Positions 22,644 through 30,971 of a stretch of 64,000 nucleotides of DNA are shown here, piece after piece. Position 1 is the stretch's first letter. Every line of letters starts with the position of its first letter. Both the position numbers and the translations under genes were made by a program. Source of the DNA: a bacterium (GTDB lineage: Bacteria; Deinococcota; Deinococci; Deinococcales; Deinococcaceae); contig JAJZIR010000001.1 of NCBI GenBank assembly GCA_021810505.1, positions 248,001-312,000 of the forward strand. The letters are read 5' to 3'. A model generated the notes under the pieces. The model did no database searches, was not told the DNA's origin, and saw only the letters and a list, made by a program, of their open reading frames with translations.

Positions 22644-24317
22644 GTGCATAGGCGCAGCGGGTACTGGAGAGCCCTCGGCTTCATCGGCTTGGGGTTGCTG
22701 TTAGCTAGCTGCAACCCCAAGCCGAGCGCGCAGGGAGTAGAGCTGACGCTCCACCTGCCCGGAGAGATCGGGGGGGTCCCGGCAAAAGACCTGGAGGCGC
22801 GGGTGCAGGCGGGGAGCCAGCCGGCCAGGAGCTACCCGCTGGCCCAGCCGGGAGCCTGCCGCACCTCCGGCTCTGCCACCAGCTGCGAGCTGCAGCTCGC
22901 GCTACCCCCGGGGAGCTACCTGCTGAGGGCGGTTCTGGCGCGCAGCTCGGCCGAGGCCACTCCCCTCGCCTACGCCACCACCCCCGTGACCGTCCTGCCT
23001 GGGAAAAGCGAGCGGCTCTCCCTCACCTCGGGGGGGGTCCTGACCGGCGCCAGCATCGCACCGGTCAGCGGGGCGCTGATCCTGACCCACAGGAACTCGC
23101 GCGGAGCGGTCACCGGCTACGACTTGGCCGGCGCAGAGAGCATTCCCGAGACCTTCACGCTCACCCTCCACGGCGCAGCCGGAAGCGTCTTGCTCGAGCC
23201 CGCCTCCGGGGCCTCCCAGCCGGTGCTGTGCGCGGGGAATCCCCAAGAGCTCCGCGTCCGGGCAGCCGGGCTGGGGCAGTACCGCCTCAGAGCCCTGCGC
23301 CCTTTCGGTGCTAGCCCCCAGAGCCTCTACCTGGCGCGGGGAAGCTGCTCGGGAGCGGCGCTAGGCCGGCGTGGCGGCGAGGCGCCGCCCGCTGCTCTGC
23401 CCGAGATCACCGAGACCCAGGCGGTGCTGGTGAGCAATCAGAACAGCAACGCGGTCACCGCCTACACTGCCCAGGGAGATTCGCTGGCTTTCCGGATCCA
23501 GGGGCTGTCTTCCCCGTTTGGCCTAGCCTTTGACCCGCAAAACGGCTGGCTGTACGTGGTGAGCAGCAGCACCAACCGCTCCGGCCGCGTCACCGCCTAC
23601 CAGACGCCGACCGGGAAACCGGCCCTGCGAGGGGAGCTCCACTTCTCGATCCGAGCTGGGCTCGCCAGCCCGATCGGTTTGGCCCTGGACCCCGAGAACG
23701 GCCTGCTGTACGTGGCCAACGAGTTGGGCGGGACCACCGGTACCGTCACCGCCTACCGCGCGCAGACCGGGGTGGAGCTCGGCCACCCCTTCATCGGCAG
23801 CGGGCTGGCCGGCCCGATGGGCTTGACCGTAGACCCCAAGCGAGCTCAGCTGTACGTGACCAACTACTACCCCAGCAACACCCTCACCGCCTACCGGGCC
23901 CGGAGCGGGACCCGGGAGAGCATCGGCGGCAAGAGGGCCATCCGCAGCGGGCTGTTCTTCCCGGAGGGCTCGGCCTTTGACCCGCACAACGGTCTGCTGT
24001 ACGTGGCCAACTACCTAGGTGGGGCCGGGCGCAAAGGCAGCGTCACCGCCTACCGGGCCCGGAGCGGGACCCGGGAGAGCATCGGCGGCAAGAGGGCCAT
24101 CCGCAGCGGGCTGTTCTTCCCGGAGGACCTCGCTTATGACTCGCAGAACGGTCTGCTGTACGTGGCCAACCTAGGCGGCGGGGCCGGGCGCAAAGGCAGC
24201 GTCACCGCCTACCGGGCCCGGAGCGGGAACGCAGAGAACCTGACCGGGAGCGCCACCCGCGGGGGAGCGATCACCGCGCACCTAGACGCCCCGGCTTTCC
24301 TCACAGTGGTGCCGTAA
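22644..24317 (+). CDS. Lipoprotein with YVTN/NHL-like beta-propeller repeats (paralogue 1)
   Basis: 557 aa. Lipoprotein signal with lipobox LLASC near residue 23. The N-terminal third is beta-rich; the rest holds at least five repeats of the form DPxNGLLYVANxxGxxGxVTAYRA, typical of a YncE/NHL-type propeller blade. Two blades are near-identical at DNA level with a 159-bp period. The GTG 22644 start follows AAGGA. It is related to the gene at 26229 (shared TQAVLVS, GLAFDPQNG and VTAY motifs). It is exported and probably binds a ligand or partner at the cell surface; no catalytic motif seen. Confidence 0.8.
   Translation: MHRRSGYWRALGFIGLGLLLASCNPKPSAQGVELTLHLPGEIGGVPAKDLEARVQAGSQPARSYPLAQPGACRTSGSATSCELQLALPPGSYLLRAVLARSSAEATPLAYATTPVTVLPGKSERLSLTSGGVLTGASIAPVSGALILTHRNSRGAVTGYDLAGAESIPETFTLTLHGAAGSVLLEPASGASQPVLCAGNPQELRVRAAGLGQYRLRALRPFGASPQSLYLARGSCSGAALGRRGGEAPPAALPEITETQAVLVSNQNSNAVTAYTAQGDSLAFRIQGLSSPFGLAFDPQNGWLYVVSSSTNRSGRVTAYQTPTGKPALRGELHFSIRAGLASPIGLALDPENGLLYVANELGGTTGTVTAYRAQTGVELGHPFIGSGLAGPMGLTVDPKRAQLYVTNYYPSNTLTAYRARSGTRESIGGKRAIRSGLFFPEGSAFDPHNGLLYVANYLGGAGRKGSVTAYRARSGTRESIGGKRAIRSGLFFPEDLAYDSQNGLLYVANLGGGAGRKGSVTAYRARSGNAENLTGSATRGGAITAHLDAPAFLTVVP
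23885..24235 (+). repeat. 159-bp tandem repeat inside the propeller lipoprotein gene
   Basis: The unit beginning CACCGCCTACCGGGCCCGGA starts at 23885, 24044 and (partial) about 24200. The first about 80 bp of units 1 and 2 are identical, and the rest differs by scattered changes. The period equals 53 residues, one propeller blade, so this is a recent in-frame blade duplication. Confidence 0.85.
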
Positions 24318-24416
24318 GGGCTGCCCCTCCGGCGCAGGCAGGGTGGGAGCTCGGCCCCGCAGGGCCTACCGGCTTCACTGCGGGGATCCAGAAGCCTTCT
24401 CACCCGGCGCAACTGC

Positions 24417-24422
24417 TACACT
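24417..24422 (+). promoter_or_regulatory. Extended -10 promoter of propeller lipoprotein 2, leaderless
   Basis: TGC-TACACT; TACACT ends 7 nt before the ATG at 24430 and no Shine-Dalgarno sequence is present. Confidence 0.5.
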
Positions 24423-24429
24423 CAGCAAC

Positions 24430-26004
24430 ATGCCAAGCACCGAAAAGTCCGGAGTACCCCTGCGCGCAGCCGCCCACCAGATCGCGCTGCCCATTGCCGG
24501 CGCGCTGCTCGGCGCCGGCTTATTGGCCGGATGCGGCCAGCAAGCCGCTCCCGTCCAGGCCAGCCTGAGCGGCTTCAGGGCCAGCCAGAGCACGCTGCCC
24601 AGCCAGGGAGGACAGTTGACGCTGCGCTGGAGCGGCACGGACGCCCTCAGCTACCGGCTCACCGGCAGCGGGGGAGCGGGGAGCAGCAGCCTCAGCCTTG
24701 CTCAGGGGAGCGACCAGGCCACCGTCACCTTGCCCTACAACTACAGCCAGAGCCCCTTGGCGGAGACCTATACCCTGACCGCCCAGGGCAGTCAGGGCAG
24801 CGCGCCGGCCAGCCAGTCGGTCACCGTGACCGTCGCTGGGGTGCAGGTGAAGACCGTCTCGCTGGCCTCAGCGTTGGGGTTGAGCAGCGGGGAGATCATC
24901 CTCTTTCCCAAAGTAGCGGTAGACAGCCAGGGCAACGTCTGGATGCTCAGCGTCCAAGACAGCGGAGGCGCAAATCTGAAGGTGACCGAGTACGACCCAG
25001 CGGACGGAAAAATCTCGGTCTTTCAACCGGATGCGCTCTCTCCTTTGAGCGGCGAGAACATCTTTTTCACCGGCCTCACCGCCGACCCTTACGGCAACGT
25101 CTGGATCAGGTTCGCGAGTACCGCCTCGGACAACGACGCCGGCGTCTTGGAGATCCAGCAGGGCACGACTCCCTCCCAGCTAGCAGCCGGTCAAGGCATC
25201 CAGCTCTACCAGGGAGGAGCGGTAGCGGGAACAGCGGCGGCTGGGCCCAGCTTCCTCAATATCACCAGCGATCCCCAGGGCAATATCTGGATCGCTGGGA
25301 CGGAGCAGCCAGTAGAGATCCCCAGGGGAGTCAGCCCCAGCCAGCTGGCAGCCAACACTCCCCCTACCTACTCGGGCTTGGGCCTCTCGGTCAGCCTGGC
25401 CAGCGACCCCCAGGGCAACCTATGGGATTGGTCTTTCAACGGCTTCGGGCAGGCACAGCTGATCGAGATTCCTGCAGGGGTCAGCCCCTCCGCCTTCGAC
25501 CCAGCCAGCCTGAGTTACAATCTCGGCTCGGTGGGCTCTCGGCTCGGGCCTGGTCTGGAGTTTTTCGGCCCCGAGCAGATCGGCAGCAGCCTAGCCGCGG
25601 ACCCCGGAGGCAACCTGTGGTTGAGCGATACCCAAAACACCGCGGTGCTCAAGGTCCCCTCCGATCTGAGCCCGGCCAGCTTTGACCAGCAGATGGTCAG
25701 CGACCCCTCGGCTTTTCTCTACACCGGCTTCAACAGCCCGTTCGCGACCGCTGTCGACAGTTTCGGCAACGTCTTCGTCGCCGGCCTGCGGGTGAGCGGC
25801 GGCGAGACCGCAGACCAACTCAGCCGCATCCCAGCCGGAGCCCAGAGCAGCCAGTATTCGGCGCTGTCCAACACCTTTCTCGGCACCTCGGCGTTGGGGC
25901 TGAGAAGCAACGCCGCCATCGATGCTTCCGGGAACGTCTGGATGGCCACCCAGACCGGCTTGGCCGAGTTCGTAGGTGTAGCCGCCCAAGGCAACCTGCC
26001 CTGA
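24430..26004 (+). CDS. Lipoprotein with Ig-like domain and seven-bladed propeller (paralogue 2)
   Basis: 524 aa. Signal with lipobox LLAGC (about residues 35-39). An Ig-like beta domain follows (GQLTLRWSGTDALSYRLTGSGG). Then come seven repeats of the type (A/V)DxxGNVW(M/I): DSQGNVWML, DPYGNVWIR, DPQGNIWIA, DPQGNLWDW, DPGGNLWLS, DSFGNVFVA, DASGNVWMA. That count fits a closed seven-bladed propeller of the virginiamycin-B-lyase/SMP-30 type. Catalytic residues of the lyase are not evident to me. ATG 24430 is taken from the leaderless promoter. Confidence 0.8.
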   Translation: MPSTEKSGVPLRAAAHQIALPIAGALLGAGLLAGCGQQAAPVQASLSGFRASQSTLPSQGGQLTLRWSGTDALSYRLTGSGGAGSSSLSLAQGSDQATVTLPYNYSQSPLAETYTLTAQGSQGSAPASQSVTVTVAGVQVKTVSLASALGLSSGEIILFPKVAVDSQGNVWMLSVQDSGGANLKVTEYDPADGKISVFQPDALSPLSGENIFFTGLTADPYGNVWIRFASTASDNDAGVLEIQQGTTPSQLAAGQGIQLYQGGAVAGTAAAGPSFLNITSDPQGNIWIAGTEQPVEIPRGVSPSQLAANTPPTYSGLGLSVSLASDPQGNLWDWSFNGFGQAQLIEIPAGVSPSAFDPASLSYNLGSVGSRLGPGLEFFGPEQIGSSLAADPGGNLWLSDTQNTAVLKVPSDLSPASFDQQMVSDPSAFLYTGFNSPFATAVDSFGNVFVAGLRVSGGETADQLSRIPAGAQSSQYSALSNTFLGTSALGLRSNAAIDASGNVWMATQTGLAEFVGVAAQGNLP

Positions 26005-26066
26005 GCCAGGTGAGTTAGGGTTAGGGTCCGCCAAGCTACCGGGGTCGGCCAGTTCGAACTTACAGT

Positions 26067-26108
26067 GCGTGACCTGCAGGGGGCTGGAGCGCGTGACCTG
26101 CAGGGGGC
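26067..26108. repeat. Two 18-bp direct repeats between the propeller lipoprotein genes
   Basis: GCGTGACCTGCAGGGGGC occurs at 26067-26084 and 26091-26108, period 24 bp. A short TTAGGGTTAGGG run lies at about 26016. The repeats are about 90 bp upstream of the next promoter; role unknown. Confidence 0.6.
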
Positions 26109-26192
26109 GTCCCCGGCTGGCAACGCGCGGCCGACTCAGCGAACCGCGCGTGCCGGCCGGCACCTGGTGAAAGGGCGGTAGGTGCCCGGAAC

Positions 26193-26221
26193 TTGCTTGC
26201 CCCGGTCAGGCATGCTATCCT
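26193..26221 (+). promoter_or_regulatory. Promoter of propeller lipoprotein 3, leaderless
   Basis: TTGCTT (26193-26198), 17-nt spacer, TGC-TATCCT (26216-26221), then 7 nt to the GTG start at 26229. This is the best complete example of the leaderless arrangement in the window. Confidence 0.65.
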
Positions 26222-26228
26222 GCCTGGT

Positions 26229-27620
26229 GTGAAATACCCCACAATTTGGCCTTACGCGGCGGCAGCTCTCGTCACCGGTTTGCTGGCAGGTTGCGGCCAG
26301 GTGGCAACCCCGGCTGGACAGGTATCCGACATCAGCGCAGCCAGCCTGGCCCCGGTGGGTTCATCCCAGCTGCTGCTCAAGGGCACATCGGGCTACACCA
26401 TCGCCGGAGCCCAGAGCGTCCCGGAGACCTTCAGCCTGAGCTTGACCGGTCAAGGAGGAGCCTCGGTCAACCCCAGCTCGGTGACGCTCTGCGCCGCCGG
26501 GGCCAACGCCGGCGATCTGAGCGTCACGCCGGTTCCCGGCCAGAGCGGAGAGTACGCTCTGCAGGAGAGCAGCTCCGCCCAGGGCAGCGACGTCACGGTA
26601 AGTCTGGAGCTGAAGTCCGGAGCTAACTGCTCGGGGAGCTTGGTCGATCAGGCGGGAACCTCTACGCCGCTCAGCTTGCCCAGCGTCACCCTGACCCAGG
26701 CGGTGTTCGTCAGCGTCATCCAGGGATCCGGGAGTCCCCCCATCGCCAACTTCGTGTTGGCCTACACCGCGGACGGCAGCCAGTTGCCCTTCGAGCTCAC
26801 GAGGCAGGACAGCCTGAATGTCCCGGAAGGATTGGCCTACGACCCGCAGGACCAGCAGATCTACGTGGCCAACTATGGGGGTGGCAGTTTCTCCGGCTCA
26901 GTCACCGCCTATTCGGTGAGCAGCGGAGCAGCGTCCTCCAGCTTCAGCCTGAGCTCGCTCAGTCAGGGTTCGACGATCAGCAATCCATACGCCTTGGCTT
27001 ACGGGCTCGTGGGCGGCCAGCAGCAGCTCTTCGTCCTCAACTCTGGGAGCGGAGATCTACTCGCCTACTCGGCGACGAGTGGAGTCCTGTCAACTAACTT
27101 CCCGGCGGTGACCTCCACCAACGGCCTGGAGAGTACCCAGGGGATCGCCTACGACCCGCAGAACGGCGAGATCTACGCAGCTAACTACCAGAGCGGCTCG
27201 GTCACCGCGTACTCGGCGTCGACCGGGATTCAGCAAGCTTTCAACGTCAGCAGCTCCCAGGCCGACGGGGTCGCTTACGACCCGCAAAATCAGCAGATCT
27301 ACGTCACCAATTACAGCAGCGGCACACCGTCCCAGTCCACCGTCACCGCCTACGCCATATCGAGCCAAAAATCAGTCCTAACGATCCAGGGGGGGTTGAA
27401 CGGGGCCTTCGGAATCGCGTACGACCCGGTCAATCAGCAGATCTACGTGGCCAACTACGGCGCGGAGGCGAATAGCGCAGGTATCAACGGCACCGGGACC
27501 AACGTGGTCAGCTACGACGCTAGCGGGAGCCCGGTGTCTTTGAGCGGCGGCGCCACCAGTGCAGGCGCCATCTCGACAAAGAGCTACGGGGTCCCGCAGT
27601 ACGTGCTGGTGGTGCCCTGA
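26229..27620 (+). CDS. Lipoprotein with YVTN-like beta-propeller repeats (paralogue 3)
   Basis: 463 aa. Lipoprotein signal with lipobox LLAGC (YAAAALVTGLLAGCGQ). An N-terminal beta domain shares GYTIAGAQSVPETFSLSLTGQ with the 22644 protein (GYDLAGAESIPETFTLTLHG). The C-terminal half has about five blades with YDPQNQQIYVANYxxGSVTAYS. GTG 26229 is set by the promoter; the upstream open codons overlap the -35 box. Likely surface-exposed; function unknown. Confidence 0.8.
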   Translation: MKYPTIWPYAAAALVTGLLAGCGQVATPAGQVSDISAASLAPVGSSQLLLKGTSGYTIAGAQSVPETFSLSLTGQGGASVNPSSVTLCAAGANAGDLSVTPVPGQSGEYALQESSSAQGSDVTVSLELKSGANCSGSLVDQAGTSTPLSLPSVTLTQAVFVSVIQGSGSPPIANFVLAYTADGSQLPFELTRQDSLNVPEGLAYDPQDQQIYVANYGGGSFSGSVTAYSVSSGAASSSFSLSSLSQGSTISNPYALAYGLVGGQQQLFVLNSGSGDLLAYSATSGVLSTNFPAVTSTNGLESTQGIAYDPQNGEIYAANYQSGSVTAYSASTGIQQAFNVSSSQADGVAYDPQNQQIYVTNYSSGTPSQSTVTAYAISSQKSVLTIQGGLNGAFGIAYDPVNQQIYVANYGAEANSAGINGTGTNVVSYDASGSPVSLSGGATSAGAISTKSYGVPQYVLVVP

Positions 27621-27915
27621 GCCAGGGGCCTTGGCGCCCGGCAAGAGAGCCTGGGAGCGCGTCCTCCGGAACCGTTCGGCCTACCAGCGGGCAGCGCAGT
27701 GCCGAGGTGGGCTGAGCCAGCGTGCCCACAGAAGGGGCGCGGGAGGGGTACTTCGCAGCACTCGCAGAGGGTGGCCATGGGACAATGAGGCGGGAGGTGC
27801 GGGGGCAGAGCGGTCAAGTTCGTCGGGGCCACCCGGCTCGCGCCGGCAGCTGGCCGAGCTACGCTTCCGTCCTGCTAGGCTAGTCAGTGAGCCGAGTGGA
27901 GGCGAGCCGGTAAAG

Positions 27916-28122
27916 ATGAGCTATGTTCTAGGCCGATTGGTGGGGGACGCCCTAGCCCTGGCCCTGTACCTCGCACCGACCATCCTGGCCGCTCGGCGGC
28001 ACAAGCGGAGCCTTCTGCTGATCAGCCTCTTGGACGTCTTGCTGGGTTGGACGCTGCTGGGTTGGATCGCGGCGTTGATCTGGGCCTTTCTCCCGGACCG
28101 CAAGGGAGCCGGGGGGCAGTGA
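27916..28122 (+). CDS. Small membrane protein, superinfection-immunity-like
   Basis: 68 aa with two hydrophobic segments. The C-terminal motif SLLDVLLGWTLLGWIAALIWAF matches the conserved core of the superinfection immunity family (T4 Imm-like; the family core is roughly N-x-x-LGWT-x-x-GW-x-x-ALxWA). In phages Imm blocks DNA entry of a second phage; bacterial members are of unknown role. ATG 27916 is the only reasonable start; a GGAGG lies rather far upstream. The open frame before it is not protein-like. Confidence 0.65.
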   Translation: MSYVLGRLVGDALALALYLAPTILAARRHKRSLLLISLLDVLLGWTLLGWIAALIWAFLPDRKGAGGQ

Positions 28123-28645
28123 AGCTCAGAGCCGCTGCGCCGCGGCCGCCTTCCCCGCCACCGCTGCCCGGGGCGGCTCTCCGCGTATCCCATGGCGGCC
28201 ACGCCTCTCCGCCCAGGGGGTACGCAGCAGCCCGCTAAAACCGTGTGCAGCCGGCAGCACCCGCTCAGCTCGCCGGGTTCCGCGCGCTGCCGGGCTGGTG
28301 GGTTCTGCGCGCTGCCGGGCTGGGCCGGAGCCTCCTGCGAGCAGACCTCCAAACCTTGCAGCTGGCCAGTGGCCCCGCCGAGCCGCCGCGCGCTGGCGAG
28401 GTGGCAGGGCGTTGCGGCTGGGCATGCATCGGCGCGGCCTGAGCGCGGCCGGACCTCTCCTCTGCCCTGCGGCGCCAGCTTGACCGCCGCCCAGGCGGGT
28501 GCACCGCGGCTGCAGCCGCACGCTCACTTCAAGACCGCCCTCCGCCCCTGTCGGACCCTGCGCACGCGCGATACAACTAGTGACTTATTTCACGATATTC
28601 CTAGATCGTGAAAATTATCCCGGAATGCATTGGGTCCAGCTGGCT
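28123..28645. other. 523-bp spacer without a supported gene
   Basis: Very GC-rich DNA between the small membrane protein and the end of the RelE-UvrD gene. Several open frames cross it on both strands but none looks protein-like. It holds a 16-bp direct repeat CGCGCTGCCGGGCTGG (28281-28296 and 28306-28321) and palindromic repeat copy B. Confidence 0.6.
28574..28619. repeat. 46-bp palindromic spacer repeat, copy B
   Basis: TTTCACGA (28588-28595) and TCGTGAAA (28606-28613) with a 10-nt centre, preceded by ACTAGTGA as in copy A. It ends 26 bp from the stop of the RelE-UvrD gene. Confidence 0.75.
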
Positions 28646-30685
28646 TCAGAGCTCGGTCCTCTCCCAGAGATCTTCGGGAATTTCTCCCAGGAAGGGGCTG
28701 GGGGAACTCCGATTAGCGGTGAGCACCAAGCTGCGCATCGCGCGCGAGCAGCCCACGTAGAACAGCTTGCGGAAGCGGGCCTGGTACCCAGCCCGCTCAG
28801 GGAGCGGGACGCTCACCTGCTGCGGGAGGACACCGTGGCTCACGTCCAGCAAGAAAACCGCCGGGAACTCCAGACCCTTGGCCGAGTGGAGGGTCAGGAC
28901 CTTGATAGCCGGAGCGTCCAGCTCCAGGCGGTCTCCCTTGACCATATCCGCCGGCAACCCAGCGGCCCGCAGCTCCCCGGCCACCTGGCTGGCCAGCTTG
29001 CGGTCGGGGCAGAGCACCGCCACCCCGGCATAGGGCAGCCGCTCGGCCAAGCAGACCCCGCGGATCAGCTCGGCCAGGCGCGCGCCGTCTAAGTGTCCCC
29101 CGCCGCAGAGCACCAAACCCGGCTTGCGCCCCTCCTGACCGCCGGCGCCGGGGAGCTCCTCGCCGGCCAGAGAGGGGTGCTGAGCGATCGCGGTGAGCAG
29201 CGCGTGGATCTGCTTGGTGGAGCGGTAGTTGCGCCGGAGCACCAAAGAGCGGCCCCGCATGTCGAGCTGCTCATCGATTCCCCGGAAAGAAAATCCCCCG
29301 GAGTAGAGGGTTTGGTTGGCGTCGCCGGTCAGGTAGAGACCCTCTCGACTATAGGCTAGGCGCAACAGCAACCGCAGCAGCACTGGCGAGAGGTCTTGGA
29401 TCTCGTCGGCGATCACCGCGTCGTAGGCGGGACGGGCTAGCTCGGCGGCCTGCATCCGGGCGCGGCCGATGCTGAGCTTGCCTTTACGGGCCAACCGCTC
29501 GGTCCAAGCGCTGTAAGCCGCCCAGACCACCTGGCGATCGGCCTCAGCCAGCGGCTGCTTGCGGCCGCTGCGGGGAAAGGCTAGGTAACCGGCCTGGTCC
29601 AGGCCACAGTCCTCGATCACCTCGGTGAACTCGTCGAGCAGGTAGCGCTCCCCCAACCGAAACAGGGTGGGATTGCGCATCTCGGCCAGGACCTCCTTCA
29701 GCGCGGTCAGGGGCTGGCCCTCCAAGGCGAGCTGAGCGTTTACCCGCTGTTGGACCAGCGAGTCCACGGTGCGCACCTCCAGCCGCAGCGACAGGCCGCG
29801 CTGCTCCAGCAGCCGGGTGAGCAGCTGCTCAGAGTAGTGGGTGAGCGTCCTAGTGTAGGTGGCCAGCAGCACCCGGGAACCGGGCTGGTTGCGGGCCAGC
29901 TGCAGCACCCGGTAGAGGGCTACGACCGTCTTGCCGGTCCCCGGACCACCGCGCACCAGAGCTGGACCGCGCAGCCGCCAGCTGGCCGCCTGCTCCTGCT
30001 CGGTATCCAAGCGCAGCAGCAGGTCGCTGACCCGGCCGCTGAGGAAGTCGTCGAGCTCCTTGCTGGAGGCGATCTGGTACTGAGGCTCCTGCTGGGTCCG
30101 GTCCAGAGAGGGGGGGTAGAGCCCATCCATCACCCGCTCGATGACCGGAGCCGGAATCTCGAGGGCCAGCAGGGCATCGGGGTCCTGGCAAGCGCTCAGG
30201 GAGGAGAAGTACTCTTCCGGGACACCCCAGGCCGCAAGGAACTCGGCGTCGAGCTGCAAGCGCTCTTGGATAGGCGGCTCGGCCACCAGAGCCTCATCCT
30301 GGCTGAGCCCAGCGGCGGAATCCAGCTCTGGGCCGGCCTGCGCCCCGGCGTCCTCGCCCAGCGGTAGGTCTAGATCCGAGAGAGCGCTCTCCCCTAAGCC
30401 AGCCGGGACCGCGCCAGCCGAGAAGGGCCGGCGGTAGGTCTCCGTGCGGCGGCGGCGCACCGCGTGGACTTCCAAAGCGTCTTTGCGGCGGAAAAACACC
30501 CGCCAGGAGCCGACCCGCAACCGGAAAAAACCGGGGTAGCTCCTGATCGGCTCGATGTCGCTCTGCCCGGTCTCCGTCTCCGAGCAGAGGCGATCGATGG
30601 CTTCGCGCACCAGCTCGCGGTCCGAGGCCGGTAAGCGCAGCAGCTCGCGTTGGGCGGTCTTGGTGATGTAGAGGCCGTAAAACAC
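28646..30685 (-). CDS. RelE/ParE-like domain fused to a UvrD-family helicase
   Basis: 679 aa. Residues 1-85 form a RelE/ParE toxin-like domain (ITKTAQRELLRLPASDRELVREAI ... YPGFFRLRVGSWRVFFRR ... VHAVRRRRTETYRR). An acidic linker follows, then a superfamily 1 helicase: Walker A GGPGTGKTVVAL, Walker B VIADEIQDLSP, motif III GDANQTLYSGGFSFRG, motif IV RRNYRSTKQI and motif V/VI LTLHSAKGLEFPAVFL and FYVGCSRA. The GTG 30685 start follows AGGAGG. It is divergent from the AddB-like gene. The fused domain may sense stalled ribosomes or RNA, or may only bind nucleic acid; activity is not readable. Confidence 0.88.
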   Translation of the reverse strand: MFYGLYITKTAQRELLRLPASDRELVREAIDRLCSETETGQSDIEPIRSYPGFFRLRVGSWRVFFRRKDALEVHAVRRRRTETYRRPFSAGAVPAGLGESALSDLDLPLGEDAGAQAGPELDSAAGLSQDEALVAEPPIQERLQLDAEFLAAWGVPEEYFSSLSACQDPDALLALEIPAPVIERVMDGLYPPSLDRTQQEPQYQIASSKELDDFLSGRVSDLLLRLDTEQEQAASWRLRGPALVRGGPGTGKTVVALYRVLQLARNQPGSRVLLATYTRTLTHYSEQLLTRLLEQRGLSLRLEVRTVDSLVQQRVNAQLALEGQPLTALKEVLAEMRNPTLFRLGERYLLDEFTEVIEDCGLDQAGYLAFPRSGRKQPLAEADRQVVWAAYSAWTERLARKGKLSIGRARMQAAELARPAYDAVIADEIQDLSPVLLRLLLRLAYSREGLYLTGDANQTLYSGGFSFRGIDEQLDMRGRSLVLRRNYRSTKQIHALLTAIAQHPSLAGEELPGAGGQEGRKPGLVLCGGGHLDGARLAELIRGVCLAERLPYAGVAVLCPDRKLASQVAGELRAAGLPADMVKGDRLELDAPAIKVLTLHSAKGLEFPAVFLLDVSHGVLPQQVSVPLPERAGYQARFRKLFYVGCSRAMRSLVLTANRSSPSPFLGEIPEDLWERTEL

Positions 30686-30950
30686 AGCTACCTCCTATTC
30701 GCCCAAGATACGAAGGGGCTCTAGCCACGATATTGGCACAAAGCGCCTAGCGGGGCAAGCCAGGAGGGGGCGGAGCGCCTGCAGGCGTAGGTCAGGGGTG
30801 CCGAACCGGGAAAGCTCCCCCGGCGTGCGGATTCTCGGCCGGCCGGAAGCCACCTGCGCCAGCCGATGGTGACTGCAGAAAGGGGTTGGGGAAGTGGCGC
30901 GAAGCTGGCCGCGCAAACCGGAAATCCGGGAACCCCCGGAGGCAGCGTGC

Positions 30951-30956
30951 TAGAGT
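30951..30956 (+). promoter_or_regulatory. Probable extended -10 box of the addB-addA-like operon
   Basis: TGC-TAGAGT (TAGAGT at 30951-30956), 15 nt before the TTG start; no clear -35. Confidence 0.4.
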
Positions 30957-30971
30957 CAGCCAGGGAACCTC

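Noticed and set aside
24531-25685. 384-codon frame inside propeller lipoprotein 2
   Set aside because: Gln/Arg/Pro-rich out-of-frame translation; the lipoprotein frame carries the signal peptide and seven clear repeats.
28123-28560. Possible genes in the GC-rich spacer
   Set aside because: Overlapping frames on both strands with Arg/Ala/Pro-rich text, no ribosome-binding sites and no recognisable motifs.
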